Source: Microbacterium telephonicum
Lineage (GTDB): Bacteria; Actinomycetota; Actinomycetes; Actinomycetales; Microbacteriaceae
Direction: 5' to 3'
Assembly: GCF_003651225.1 (NCBI RefSeq)
Contig: NZ_RCDB01000003.1
Location: forward strand, 127,259 to 191,258
Length of the DNA stretch: 64,000 nucleotides
In this document: positions 52,395 to 60,132 of the stretch, piece by piece
How positions within the stretch are numbered: the stretch's first letter is position 1
How the letters are laid out: each line of letters starts with the position of its first letter
Position numbers and translations under genes: made by a program
The notes under the pieces: model-generated
The model's input: the letters and a program-made list of their open reading frames with translations, nothing else
What the model was told of the DNA's origin: nothing
The model's database searches: none

Positions 52395-52664
52395 TCAGCG
52401 ACGGAGACCGAGGCGCTCGATGAGCGAGCGGTAACGGTTGATGTCGACATCCTGGAGGTAGCCCAGGAGACGGCGGCGCTGACCGACGAGCAGGAACAGG
52501 CCACGACGCGAGTGGTGGTCGTGCTTGTGCTCCTTGAGGTGCTCGGTGAGGTCCTTGATGCGCTGCGTCAGCATCGCGACCTGCACCTCGGGGGATCCGG
52601 TGTCACCGGGGTGCGTCGCGTACTCTTCGATGATCGCCTTCTTGACGTCTGCTTCCAGTGCCAT
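52395..52664 (-). CDS. rpsO: 30S ribosomal protein S15
   Basis: The 89-residue S15 is standard in length. It shows [32 protein letters not shown] and [12 protein letters not shown], the RNA-binding core contacting 16S rRNA. AAGGGG precedes the ATG. A -10 box at 52754 gives a leader of about 80 nt, long enough for the S15 autoregulatory structure found in other bacteria, although no specific fold was recognised. The usual neighbour pnp is not in the window. Confidence 0.98.
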   Translation of the reverse strand: MALEADVKKAIIEEYATHPGDTGSPEVQVAMLTQRIKDLTEHLKEHKHDHHSRRGLFLLVGQRRRLLGYLQDVDINRYRSLIERLGLRR

Positions 52665-52753
52665 AGGTGATCCCCTTCCTCTTCGTTGCGCGGCGCCCGA
52701 CGCCTGATACGTGGGCTCTCTTTATCCGCGGCCGATCGAACGGCAACCTGAAG

Positions 52754-52759
52754 AGTCTA
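52754..52759 (-). promoter_or_regulatory. -10 box of rpsO
   Basis: TAGACT on the minus strand, about 90 bp upstream of the rpsO start codon, gives a long 5' leader. Confidence 0.5.
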
Positions 52760-52795
52760 CCAGTCGCGCGGCCTCGGGCGCGACGCGGTCGGGAC

Positions 52796-52801
52796 TACCC
52801 T
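52796..52801 (+). promoter_or_regulatory. -10 box of MFS gene, leaderless type
   Basis: TACCCT ends 7 nt before GTG 52809, with no ribosome-binding site. Confidence 0.5.
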
Positions 52802-52808
52802 GGACCGA

Positions 52809-54152
52809 GTGTCTGCCGATCCTCCCCCGCCCGGCCGGCCGCGCCTGCCGCGGCTGAGCCGCGACCACCTCATCGACCTCACGCCACTGAAGGCGAGCCC
52901 GGCGTTCGCGCGGATGTGGATCGGCTCGACGCTCGCGGGCCTCGGCGGTCAGCTCACGATCGTCGCGATCATGCTGCACATGTTCGAGCTCACCGGCGAC
53001 ACGTTCGCGGTGTCGATGATCGCCGTCGCGGGCCTCGTGCCGATGGTGATCGCGGGGCTGTGGGGAGGGATGCTGGCCGACGCGTTCGACCGCCGCCGGG
53101 TCGCGCTGATCGCGGCGACCGTGACGTTCGCCTCCACACTGCTGCTCGCGATCCTCGCGTGGAACGCGTGGGAGACGGTGTGGTGGCTGTACGTGCTGAG
53201 CGTCGTGAACTCGTCGGCGAACTCCATCGTCATGGCCGCGCGCCAGTCGATCGTGCCGCGCCTGCTCCCCCGCGAGCTGCTCCCGGCGGCGTCGGCGCTG
53301 CAGGGCATCACGGTCGGCATCATGGTCATGGCCGGTCCCGCCCTGGCCGGCGTGCTCGTCGCGTTCACCGGCTACGCCTGGACCTACACGCTCGATGTCG
53401 CGCTGATGTCGGCGATGTTCCTGGGGCTGCTGACCCTGCCCGCCATCCGCCCCGAGGGCGCGGTCGTGCGGCCCGGCCTCCAGTCGCTGCGCGACGGCAT
53501 CCGCTTCCTGCGTCGCGCCGGCAACATCCGACTGCAGTTCCTGCTCGACATCATCGCGATGACCTTCGGCCAGCCGCTGTCGCTGCTCCCCGCGATCGGC
53601 GCGGTGCTGCTGGGCGGCGGACCGATCACGACCGGCGTGCTCACCGCCTCCGTCGCCGTCGGCGCCTTCGTCTCGAGCGTGTTCTCCGGCCCCGTGGGCC
53701 GCATCCGCCGTCAGGGGCTCGGCATCGAGCGGGCCATCCAGGTGTACGGCGCCGCGATCGCGGCCTTCGGTCTCGTGCTGCTGGGTGCCGCGTTCGGCCT
53801 GTTCGCGCCCGCCACCGTCGACGAGCACACGCCGAACCTCGCGCTCATCGCCGCCGCGGCGGTGTGCCTGGCCGTGTCGGGCGCCGCCGACAACGTGAGC
53901 TCGATCTTCCGCAACACGATGGTGCAGGCGGCGGTGCCGGATGCCGTGCGCGGCAGGCTGCAGGGCATCTTCATCGTCGTGGTCGCCGGCGGGCCGCGCG
54001 TAGGCGCGCTGTACGCGGGCACCCTCGCGACCTTCGCGGCGCTGTGGTTCCCGCCGCTGCTGGGAGGCCTCGTCATCATCGGCCTCGTCGGCCTGCTCGT
54101 GCGTCTGAACCCCCGCTTTCGCCACTACGACGCGCTGCATCCGGAGCCCTGA
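52809..54152 (+). CDS. MFS transporter (EntS/MFS_3-like)
   Basis: This 447-residue major facilitator has 12 membrane helices. The A-loop MLADAFDRRRVALIAATV lies between helices 2 and 3, and MVQAAVPDAVRGRLQGIF is a conserved exporter segment in the C-terminal half. It is of the MFS_3 group that includes enterobactin exporter EntS and many drug efflux pumps. The substrate is unknown. It diverges from rpsO. Confidence 0.85.
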   Translation: MSADPPPPGRPRLPRLSRDHLIDLTPLKASPAFARMWIGSTLAGLGGQLTIVAIMLHMFELTGDTFAVSMIAVAGLVPMVIAGLWGGMLADAFDRRRVALIAATVTFASTLLLAILAWNAWETVWWLYVLSVVNSSANSIVMAARQSIVPRLLPRELLPAASALQGITVGIMVMAGPALAGVLVAFTGYAWTYTLDVALMSAMFLGLLTLPAIRPEGAVVRPGLQSLRDGIRFLRRAGNIRLQFLLDIIAMTFGQPLSLLPAIGAVLLGGGPITTGVLTASVAVGAFVSSVFSGPVGRIRRQGLGIERAIQVYGAAIAAFGLVLLGAAFGLFAPATVDEHTPNLALIAAAAVCLAVSGAADNVSSIFRNTMVQAAVPDAVRGRLQGIFIVVVAGGPRVGALYAGTLATFAALWFPPLLGGLVIIGLVGLLVRLNPRFRHYDALHPEP

Positions 54153-54272
54153 CCCGCACCGACGTGGCGTCGGCGCCGCCCAGGCGGCGACGTCCACCGT
54201 CGGGATCCGGCCGAGTGACGGCGGATTCCGGACGCGGCACTGCGTGATGCCCCGCCTGTCGGCGCCCGGGCA

Positions 54273-54278
54273 TAGAGT
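54273..54278 (+). promoter_or_regulatory. -10 box of EamA gene, leaderless type
   Basis: TAGAGT ends 6 nt before GTG 54285. Confidence 0.5.
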
Positions 54279-54284
54279 CGCGCC

Positions 54285-55223
54285 GTGTCCACCGCGTCCG
54301 CCCCGCCCGCCCCCGCCCGCGGGCCCTCCTCCCGCACGTCGTCGATCACGGCGCAGTTCGTGCTGGGCGGCATCGTCTGGGGCTCGAGCTTCCTCTTCAT
54401 GAAGGTGGCCCTCGAGGGCGTCTCACCGGGGCAGGTGGTGTGGACCCGCCTCGTCCTCGGCGCGCTCACCCTCGGCGTCTTCGTGGCGGTGCGCCGCGAG
54501 CACCTCCCCCGCGGCGCACGCATCTGGGCGCACATGAGCGTCATCGCGACGACCTTCTGCGTGCTGCCTTTCCTGCTCTTCTCCTGGGCGCAGCAGTACG
54601 TCACCTCGGGGCTCGCGAGCATCTACAACGCGACGACGCCGATCATGACGGCGATCATGGCGTGGGCGGTGTTCCGGGTCGAGAAGCTCAGCGCGCTCCA
54701 GATCGCCGGCATCCTCGTCGGCATCGCCGGGGTGATGACGATCATCGCCCCGTGGCAGGGCCTCGACCTCTCGCAGAGCGTCGTCGCCCAGCTCGCGATC
54801 CTCGGCGCGACCGCCTGCTACGGGTTCTCGCTCGCGTACATGAGGCGCTTCACGGCCGACAGCGGCATGTCGGCCCTCACCTTCTCGTTCCTGAACATCG
54901 GCATCGGCGCCGCGATCCTCGTCGCCCTCACCCCGCTCGTCGCGGCGACCCCCGTACGGCTGGACGGCTGGATCGTCACGAGCCTCCTCTTGCTCGGATG
55001 CCTCGGAACCGGCGTCGCCTACATCTGGAACCAGAACGTGCTGCGGGCGTGGGGGCCCACCCGCGCCTCGACGGTGACGTACATCACGCCGGTGGTGGGC
55101 GTGCTGCTCGGCGTGGTCGTGCTGGGCGAGCGGCTCACCTGGAACGAGCCTGTCGGTGCGCTGCTCGTCTTCCTCGGTATCCTGCTGGCGCAGAACCGAC
55201 TGCGTCCGCGACGGCGGCGCTAA
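54285..55223 (+). CDS. EamA/DMT family transporter
   Basis: This 312-residue transporter has ten membrane helices in two EamA repeats: GGIVWGSSFLFMKVALEGVSPGQ near residue 30 and STVTYITPVVGVLLGVVVLGERL in the second half. It is complete, ending in the basic tail RLRPRRRR. It likely exports metabolites or amino acids; the substrate is unknown. It ends 2 bp before the stop of the convergent AraC gene. Confidence 0.86.
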   Translation: MSTASAPPAPARGPSSRTSSITAQFVLGGIVWGSSFLFMKVALEGVSPGQVVWTRLVLGALTLGVFVAVRREHLPRGARIWAHMSVIATTFCVLPFLLFSWAQQYVTSGLASIYNATTPIMTAIMAWAVFRVEKLSALQIAGILVGIAGVMTIIAPWQGLDLSQSVVAQLAILGATACYGFSLAYMRRFTADSGMSALTFSFLNIGIGAAILVALTPLVAATPVRLDGWIVTSLLLLGCLGTGVAYIWNQNVLRAWGPTRASTVTYITPVVGVLLGVVVLGERLTWNEPVGALLVFLGILLAQNRLRPRRRR

Positions 55224-55225
55224 GC

Positions 55226-56170
55226 TCACGCGACGCGGCGGCGCAACCGTCCGGGAGTCTCCCCCGTGGTCCGCGCGAAGGCACGACTGAAGGCGGCCTC
55301 CGAGCCGTAGCCGAGCGACGCGCCGACAGCCGCGACCGTCTCCCCCGCCGCGAGTCTCGTCCGGGCGGTGCGCATGCGCGTGGTCGTCACGTAGGTCATC
55401 GGCGGAACGCCGACGACCGCCGCGAAACGTGCCGCGAACGCGGACCGTGACATCCGGGCACGACGCGCCAGTTCGGACAGCGACCAGTCCGCACCGGGAT
55501 CGCGGTGCACAGCGGCCAGCGCCGATCCGAGCTGCGCATCGCGGAGCGCCGCGAGCCATCCCTGGGCGGCATCCGGATCGTCGGCCAGCCACGCGCGCAC
55601 CGTCTCGACGACGAGCACGTCGGCAAGCCGCGTCGCGACGGCGTCGCCGCCCGGTCGCGGCTCGCGGAGTTCACGGGAGAGCAGCGGGACGAGCGCCGCC
55701 ATGACCGGGTGCCGCGCCGTGTCGACCTGCAGGATCGACGGCAACACCGCGAGCATGTCCTGCACGACCGGGGCGTCGAACGCGACGACCCCGCACAGCA
55801 GTGCGAGGTCGGGCGCCATCGCCTCCGGGCCGATCCGCAGCAGGGAGAACGCATCGCCGAGCATCGTCTGCGGAAGGTCCTCCGCGCGGCCGAGCAGAGG
55901 CGCCCCGGGGCCGGTGGAGACGCGGTGGCCGATGCCCCGCGGCACCAGCGCCAGGTGACCCGCCGGCAGCGCCACGGCGTCCCGGCCCTCCACCTCGAGG
56001 TACGCGGTGCCCTGCGCGACGATATGGAAGCTGAGCGTCTCGGCGACCTCCGGCATCGCGACCGATCCCGACCCCGACGCCTCCGTCCACGAATAGAACG
56101 CGCCTCGCATCCGCAGCCCGTAGAGCGCGTCGGTGAGGGCGTCGGCGTGCTCCCATGGGCGGACATCCAT
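55226..56170 (-). CDS. AraC family regulator with cupin sensor
   Basis: This 314-residue regulator has an N-terminal cupin (AraC_binding_2/cupin_6-like, to about residue 120, with LPAGHLALVPRGIGHRVS). A C-terminal double helix-turn-helix follows: LSELARRARMSRSAFAARFAAVVGVPPMTYV and VGASLGYGSEAAFSRAFARTTGETPG. It diverges from the SDR gene at 56271, which it probably controls. The intergenic region has inverted ATTCGGA/TCCGAAT repeats at 56175 and 56220. Confidence 0.88.
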   Translation of the reverse strand: MDVRPWEHADALTDALYGLRMRGAFYSWTEASGSGSVAMPEVAETLSFHIVAQGTAYLEVEGRDAVALPAGHLALVPRGIGHRVSTGPGAPLLGRAEDLPQTMLGDAFSLLRIGPEAMAPDLALLCGVVAFDAPVVQDMLAVLPSILQVDTARHPVMAALVPLLSRELREPRPGGDAVATRLADVLVVETVRAWLADDPDAAQGWLAALRDAQLGSALAAVHRDPGADWSLSELARRARMSRSAFAARFAAVVGVPPMTYVTTTRMRTARTRLAAGETVAAVGASLGYGSEAAFSRAFARTTGETPGRLRRRVA

Positions 56171-56174
56171 GTCA

Positions 56175-56226
56175 ATTCGGACTTTCGATCAAGAATCAGG
56201 TACGCCCGACGATAGATCATCCGAAT
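56175..56226. promoter_or_regulatory. Spaced inverted repeat in AraC-SDR intergenic region
   Basis: ATTCGGA (56175-56181) and TCCGAAT (56220-56226) are exact complements 38 bp apart in an unusually AT-rich divergent promoter region. This could be a looping or two-site operator for the AraC protein. Confidence 0.4.
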
Positions 56227-56270
56227 CGACAACGCCAGAGTGGTGGCACCTCGACGAATGGAGCACTCCC

Positions 56271-56918
56271 ATGAACATCCTCGTGATCGGCGCCACCGGC
56301 GGCACCGGACGCGCCACCTGCGCCGCCCTGCTCGCCCGCGGCCACCGTGTGACCGGCTTTTCACGGCACGCGTCCGCCCTGCCCGGGCAGCCGGGGCTCA
56401 CGACGGTCGACGGCGACGCGACCTCGTCGCGCGACCTCGACGCCGTGCTCCCCGGCCACGACGCGGTCGTCGTGATCCTGGGCATCTCCGAGCCCACGCT
56501 GCGCGTACGGCTGCGCGGCGCGCAGGGCACGCCCGACGACGTCCGCTCGCGCGCGACCGCACTCCTCGTCGCAGCGGCGCGACGGGCGGGTGTGCGCCGC
56601 GTGATCGTGCAGTCCTCGTACGGCGTCGGCGAGACGAGGACGCGGCTGCGGCTGCGCGATCGGCTCGTGTTCGCGATGTTCATCGCGCCGCAGATCGCCG
56701 ACACCGAGATCCAGGAGGGCGTGCTGCGCGGGTCGGACCTCGACTGGACGATCGTGCAGCCCGTGTACCTCACCGACGGAGACGACCCGACGCACCTCGT
56801 CACCCTCGACGGCACGACGCGGCGCCGCTCGGTCTCAAGGCGCGGCGTCGCGGCCGTGCACGCCGACCTCGTCGAGCGCGCGGATCTCGCCCGGCGGACG
56901 GTGTCGGTGTCGGGCTGA
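56271..56918 (+). CDS. NAD(P)-binding SDR/NmrA-like protein
   Basis: This 215-residue protein begins MNILVIGATGGTGRATCAALLARGH, a full Rossmann motif. It has HDAVVVILGI and WTIVQPVYLTDGD in place of a full catalytic YxxxK, typical of NAD(P)H-binding NmrA/BLVRB-like proteins. It is divergent from and probably activated by the AraC regulator. A hairpin terminator follows directly. The substrate is unknown. Confidence 0.82.
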   Translation: MNILVIGATGGTGRATCAALLARGHRVTGFSRHASALPGQPGLTTVDGDATSSRDLDAVLPGHDAVVVILGISEPTLRVRLRGAQGTPDDVRSRATALLVAAARRAGVRRVIVQSSYGVGETRTRLRLRDRLVFAMFIAPQIADTEIQEGVLRGSDLDWTIVQPVYLTDGDDPTHLVTLDGTTRRRSVSRRGVAAVHADLVERADLARRTVSVSG

Positions 56919-56923
56919 GACGG

Positions 56924-56961
56924 CGAGAGGGGCGGATGCCGCGTGGCATCCGCCCCTCTCG
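56924..56961. terminator. Bidirectional terminator between SDR and YceI genes
   Basis: Perfect 17-bp arms (CGAGAGGGGCGGATGCC and its complement) surround a 4-base loop, between convergent stop codons. The GGATGCC stem motif is present. Confidence 0.88.
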
Positions 56962-56980
56962 TATCCGGGGGAAGCGGGGA

Positions 56981-57541
56981 TCAGGCCTGCAGGGCGCCCT
57001 GGAGGTCGAGCGTGATCGTCACGTCCTTGCCGACGAGCACGCCTCCGGTCTCGAGCGCGGCGTTCCACGTGAGACCGAAGTCCTCGCGGTTGACGACCGT
57101 GGTCGCCGTCGCACCGGCCTTGTAGTTGCCCCACGGGTCGGTCCCGAAGCCGCCGAACTCGACCTCGAAGGTGACGGGCTTGGTGATGCCGCGGATCGTG
57201 AGGTCACCGTCGACGAGGAAGTCGCCGCCCTCGTAGCGCACGCCGGTGGAGGCGAACTCGAGCGTCGGGAACTGCTCGGCGTCGAAGAAGTCGCCCGAAC
57301 GGAGGTGGTTGTCGCGGGCCTCGTCCTTGGTGTCGACCGATGCGACGTCGACCGAGGCGGTGACCTTCGCCTCGAGCGGGTTGGCCGGAGCTTCGATCGT
57401 GGCGCTCTTCAGACCGAAGTTGCCGCGCACCTTCGAGATCATCATGTGGCGGACGGAGAAGGTGACCTCGCTGTGGGAGGGGTCGAGCACCCAGGTGCCC
57501 GCCTTGTAGCCGGGGACGTCGATCGTGGTGGCAGCGGTCAT
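56981..57541 (-). CDS. YceI family protein
   Basis: This 186-residue YceI protein begins near IDVPGYKAGTWVLDPSHSEVTFSVRHMMISKVRG, with the lipid-binding lipocalin-like barrel continuing through DFFDAEQFPTLEF and GDLTIRGITKPVTFEVEFGG. No signal peptide is visible with the start at 57541 (GAAGGA upstream), so this copy is probably cytosolic. The family binds isoprenoid-like lipids; the role here is unclear. Confidence 0.92.
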   Translation of the reverse strand: MTAATTIDVPGYKAGTWVLDPSHSEVTFSVRHMMISKVRGNFGLKSATIEAPANPLEAKVTASVDVASVDTKDEARDNHLRSGDFFDAEQFPTLEFASTGVRYEGGDFLVDGDLTIRGITKPVTFEVEFGGFGTDPWGNYKAGATATTVVNREDFGLTWNAALETGGVLVGKDVTITLDLQGALQA

Positions 57542-57636
57542 GAGAGTTGTCCTTCGTGTGAGGGGAACGGTCTGCCTCCATCCAACACGGGGATCCTGGA
57601 TGTATTCCCAAGAATGTAAAAACTTCCCGGGAACCA

Positions 57637-57668
57637 CGAAGGGCGGATGCCGCGGCATCCGCCCTTCG
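57637..57668. terminator. Terminator between FKBP and YceI genes
   Basis: Perfect 15-bp arms (CGAAGGGCGGATGCC and its complement) around a 2-base loop lie just after the FKBP stop codon. It is the fourth hairpin with a GGATGCC stem in the window. Confidence 0.85.
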
Positions 57669-57679
57669 CGTGGTGTGTG

Positions 57680-58048
57680 TCAGCCGACCTGCAGCAGGTC
57701 GATCACGAAGATGAGGGTCTTGCCGCCGAGGAAGTGCCCGCCGGCGGGACCGTAGGCCAGGTGCGGCGGGATGACGAGCTCGCGGCGGCCGCCGACCTTC
57801 ATGCCGGGGATGCCGTCCTGCCAGCCCTGGATGAGGCCGCGCAGCGGGAACTGGATGCTCTCGCCACGCCCCCAGGAGGAGTCGAACTCCTCGCCGGACT
57901 CGTACTCGACGCCGGCGTAGTGGACCGTGACGGTGTCGCCGGGCTTGGCCTCGGCACCGTCGCCGACGATGATGTCGCGGATGACGAGCTGGCTGGGCGC
58001 CGGCTCGGTGGGGGCGTCGATCTCGGGCTTCGTGCGGTTGTCGCTCAT
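57680..58048 (-). CDS. FKBP-type peptidyl-prolyl cis-trans isomerase
   Basis: This 122-residue single-domain FKBP isomerises prolyl peptide bonds. Family residues are seen in VTVHYAGVEYESGEEFDSSW, QFPLRGLIQGWQDGIPGMKVGG, IPPHLAYG and TLIFVIDLLQV. The N-terminal 20 residues are polar with no export signal. It stands alone downstream of a region with a possible small RNA. Confidence 0.95.
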   Translation of the reverse strand: MSDNRTKPEIDAPTEPAPSQLVIRDIIVGDGAEAKPGDTVTVHYAGVEYESGEEFDSSWGRGESIQFPLRGLIQGWQDGIPGMKVGGRRELVIPPHLAYGPAGGHFLGGKTLIFVIDLLQVG

Positions 58049-58087
58049 GCGTCCATCCAAGCACGGGCCGAGGCGGCGCGGGGGCTC

Positions 58088-58186
58088 TTGACAGTCGCGA
58101 CCGGGGTCGGCACCATGGTCGTAGATCAACTCAGCGCCCGGAAGACTCGCAGGCATCGCCGCAGCACCGGGCGCTGAGCTTTTGTC
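58088..58186 (+). ncRNA. Candidate small RNA with promoter-like and terminator elements
   Basis: TTGACA (58088-58093) is followed after 17 bp by CACCAT, a weak -10 candidate. Downstream, 12-bp perfect arms (CTCAGCGCCCGG at 58130-58141, CCGGGCGCTGAG at 58167-58178) enclose a 25-base loop and are followed by CTTTTG. A transcript of roughly 60 nt would be made. No gene lies downstream on the plus strand, so it is not an ordinary terminator; it could also terminate antisense transcription. Speculative. Confidence 0.35.
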
Positions 58187-58218
58187 CGGGCTCCTGTCCG
58201 GGCGGGGTTCCGCCGGGT

Positions 58219-59364
58219 TCAGCCCACCAGTGCGCGACGCGCGGCCACCGTGCGCTCGAGGAAGATCCGCTCCTCCGCCGCAGCGTGCGGATCGCGTCCC
58301 GATACGGCGCGCTGCCGTGCCGCGGCGAGGGCGGTGGCATCGGCGATGAGCCGGCGCATCGCGTCGCGGCGGGCGGGCGGGGCGCCCCGCGACCAGGCGA
58401 GCGCCCGGGCGCGCCCGCCCCGTGTGGCGAGCATGTCCACCTCGGCGGCGGTGAACCACCCGGCGGCCGCGTAGGCGCCGAGGTGGGTGCGGGTGAGGCG
58501 CATCTCCTCGCGGCGGAGCATCGCGATCCCGACGACGAACAGCACGAACAGCGGCACCTGCAGCGTGACGTACAGCACGAGGAAGTCGCCGTAGACGGCC
58601 GCGGCGTTCCACAGACCGTGCAGCAGCATCGCACCCGCGAGCCCCCACGCGAACGCCACCGCGACACTCCCCGCCCGGCCGCGCCGCGCGGCGACGCCGA
58701 CGGCGAACCCGGTGACGGCGGTGAACATGACGTGGGCGAACGGCGAGAGGATCCCGCGCAGGAAGAACGTCGTCGACGCCTCGGCCGCGCCGCCCTCGAG
58801 CAGACTCGTCGCGAAATAGAGGATGTTCTCGGTGAAGGCGAACCCCGCGCCGACGAGTGCCCCGTACACGACGCCGTCGACGGGTCCGTCGAATGCACGA
58901 CGGCCCACGGCGAACACGATGAGCACCCCGATCCCCTTCGCGAGCTCCTCGATGATCGGCGCCTGCACGACGGCGGATGCCGCACCGATGTCGCCGACGG
59001 TCGCCGCGACGGCGAGGTCGACCAGCAGGGCGATCACGACCGCGGCCACCGCGCCCCACGCGACGGCGAATGCGACGAGGCTGCGCGGTTCGGGTTCCCA
59101 GCGGTCGACGAGACGGATCGCCAGCAGCACGGCTGCGAGCGGCACCAGCGCGAGCAGCATGCCGACGATCGCGGCCTCGGCGCCGAGGAACGTCAGGAGG
59201 TACGCGGCGAGCGCGGCGAGCAGCAGGATGAGCGGGGCGAACAGCCAGAGCGGCGCGCGTCGGCCCCGTCGGGCCGGCACCGGCACGGCCGGCACCCCCG
59301 CGGCAGGCGGGACGAGGGCCCCGTCGCCGTGGGGAGGCTGCGCGAGCGGCGACGGGAACGTCAT
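58219..59364 (-). CDS. PrsW family intramembrane metalloprotease
   Basis: This 381-residue protein has eight or so membrane helices. The PrsW motifs are in order: IIEELAKGIGVL (Glu-Glu), FAFTENILYF, GILSPFAHVMFT and MLLHGLWNAAAV, holding the putative zinc ligands. PrsW of Bacillus cleaves an anti-sigma factor; actinobacterial roles are mostly unknown. ATG 59364 follows TACGCT by 7 nt, a leaderless pattern, and the long in-frame extension upstream is ignored. The C-terminal 75 residues are cytosolic and Arg/Ala-rich. Confidence 0.88.
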   Translation of the reverse strand: MTFPSPLAQPPHGDGALVPPAAGVPAVPVPARRGRRAPLWLFAPLILLLAALAAYLLTFLGAEAAIVGMLLALVPLAAVLLAIRLVDRWEPEPRSLVAFAVAWGAVAAVVIALLVDLAVAATVGDIGAASAVVQAPIIEELAKGIGVLIVFAVGRRAFDGPVDGVVYGALVGAGFAFTENILYFATSLLEGGAAEASTTFFLRGILSPFAHVMFTAVTGFAVGVAARRGRAGSVAVAFAWGLAGAMLLHGLWNAAAVYGDFLVLYVTLQVPLFVLFVVGIAMLRREEMRLTRTHLGAYAAAGWFTAAEVDMLATRGGRARALAWSRGAPPARRDAMRRLIADATALAAARQRAVSGRDPHAAAEERIFLERTVAARRALVG

Positions 59365-59371
59365 GGCCGCC

Positions 59372-59377
59372 AGCGTA
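59372..59377 (-). promoter_or_regulatory. -10 box of prsW-like gene, leaderless type
   Basis: TACGCT on the minus strand ends 7 nt before ATG 59364. Confidence 0.5.
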
Positions 59378-59418
59378 GCGTCCGGAGCGACCCCCACCCC
59401 GACCCGCCCGCGGAACGA

Positions 59419-59452
59419 CGAAGCGCCCGCCCCGGGCGGGACGGGCGCTTCG
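59419..59452 (-). terminator. Terminator after DUF4190 gene
   Basis: Arms CGAAGCGCCCG and CGGGCGCTTCG around a GC-rich loop lie 14 bp after the stop codon at 59467. Confidence 0.8.
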
Positions 59453-59466
59453 CAGGTGTCAGCGGG

Positions 59467-60015
59467 TCACGGGCACGTGATGGTGGTGCCGTTGGACTCG
59501 TACACGCCCGAGCCGAGCTCGGAGCAGATCTCGTTGTACGCGTTCAGCCCGACGCCGAGGAACACGAAGAAGATGATCACGCCGATGATCGTCAGCACGA
59601 GGAAGATCCAGCCGAGGATGATCGCGACCGTCGCGGGGGTGTTCGGCACGCCCGCCTTCTTGCTCTGCGACTTCGCGACGTAGCCGAGGATCAGACCCAC
59701 GAGGGATGCGAAGAAGACGACCACGAGCGCGACGATGCCGAGCGTCTTGCCGGGGACGGGGGCGCCGGGAGCGCCGCCGCCGTTGTACGCGGGCGGCGCT
59801 TGGTAGGCGGGAGCGGCCTGGTAGGCGGGCGCCGCGTACGCCGGCGCCGCCTCGGGGGCGGGCGGGGTGTAAGCCGGCGGCGCGTCCGCGGCGGGCGGCG
59901 GCGTCACGTGCTCCGACGCGGCCGGCGGCACGTCCGACGCCGGTGGCGACGGGGCGGGCGGCACATTTGCGGCGTCGCCGGTCGGGTCGTTCTGGGGGTT
60001 CTGGGGGTCGCTCAT
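59467..60015 (-). CDS. Proline-rich DUF4190-like membrane protein
   Basis: This 182-residue protein has a 90-residue Pro/Ala-rich N-terminal tail with AYQAAPAYQAPPAY repeats. Two membrane helices follow (about 92-115 and 125-155, LGIVALVVVFFASLVGLILG and an I/V/F-rich helix) with KSQSKKAG between them, the DUF4190 pattern. A short extracytoplasmic tail has two Cys. The function is unknown. Confidence 0.8.
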   Translation of the reverse strand: MSDPQNPQNDPTGDAANVPPAPSPPASDVPPAASEHVTPPPAADAPPAYTPPAPEAAPAYAAPAYQAAPAYQAPPAYNGGGAPGAPVPGKTLGIVALVVVFFASLVGLILGYVAKSQSKKAGVPNTPATVAIILGWIFLVLTIIGVIIFFVFLGVGLNAYNEICSELGSGVYESNGTTITCP

Positions 60016-60132
60016 GAGGCCTCCTGGGTTCGCGGCCGGCGGGACGCCGACACGCTCACGGTAGTGGACCTCTCAGGAGACTCCAAGGGTCGGAGTGCGT
60101 GTCTCGTCGCGGTGTAGGATCCGCGGCGGCAT

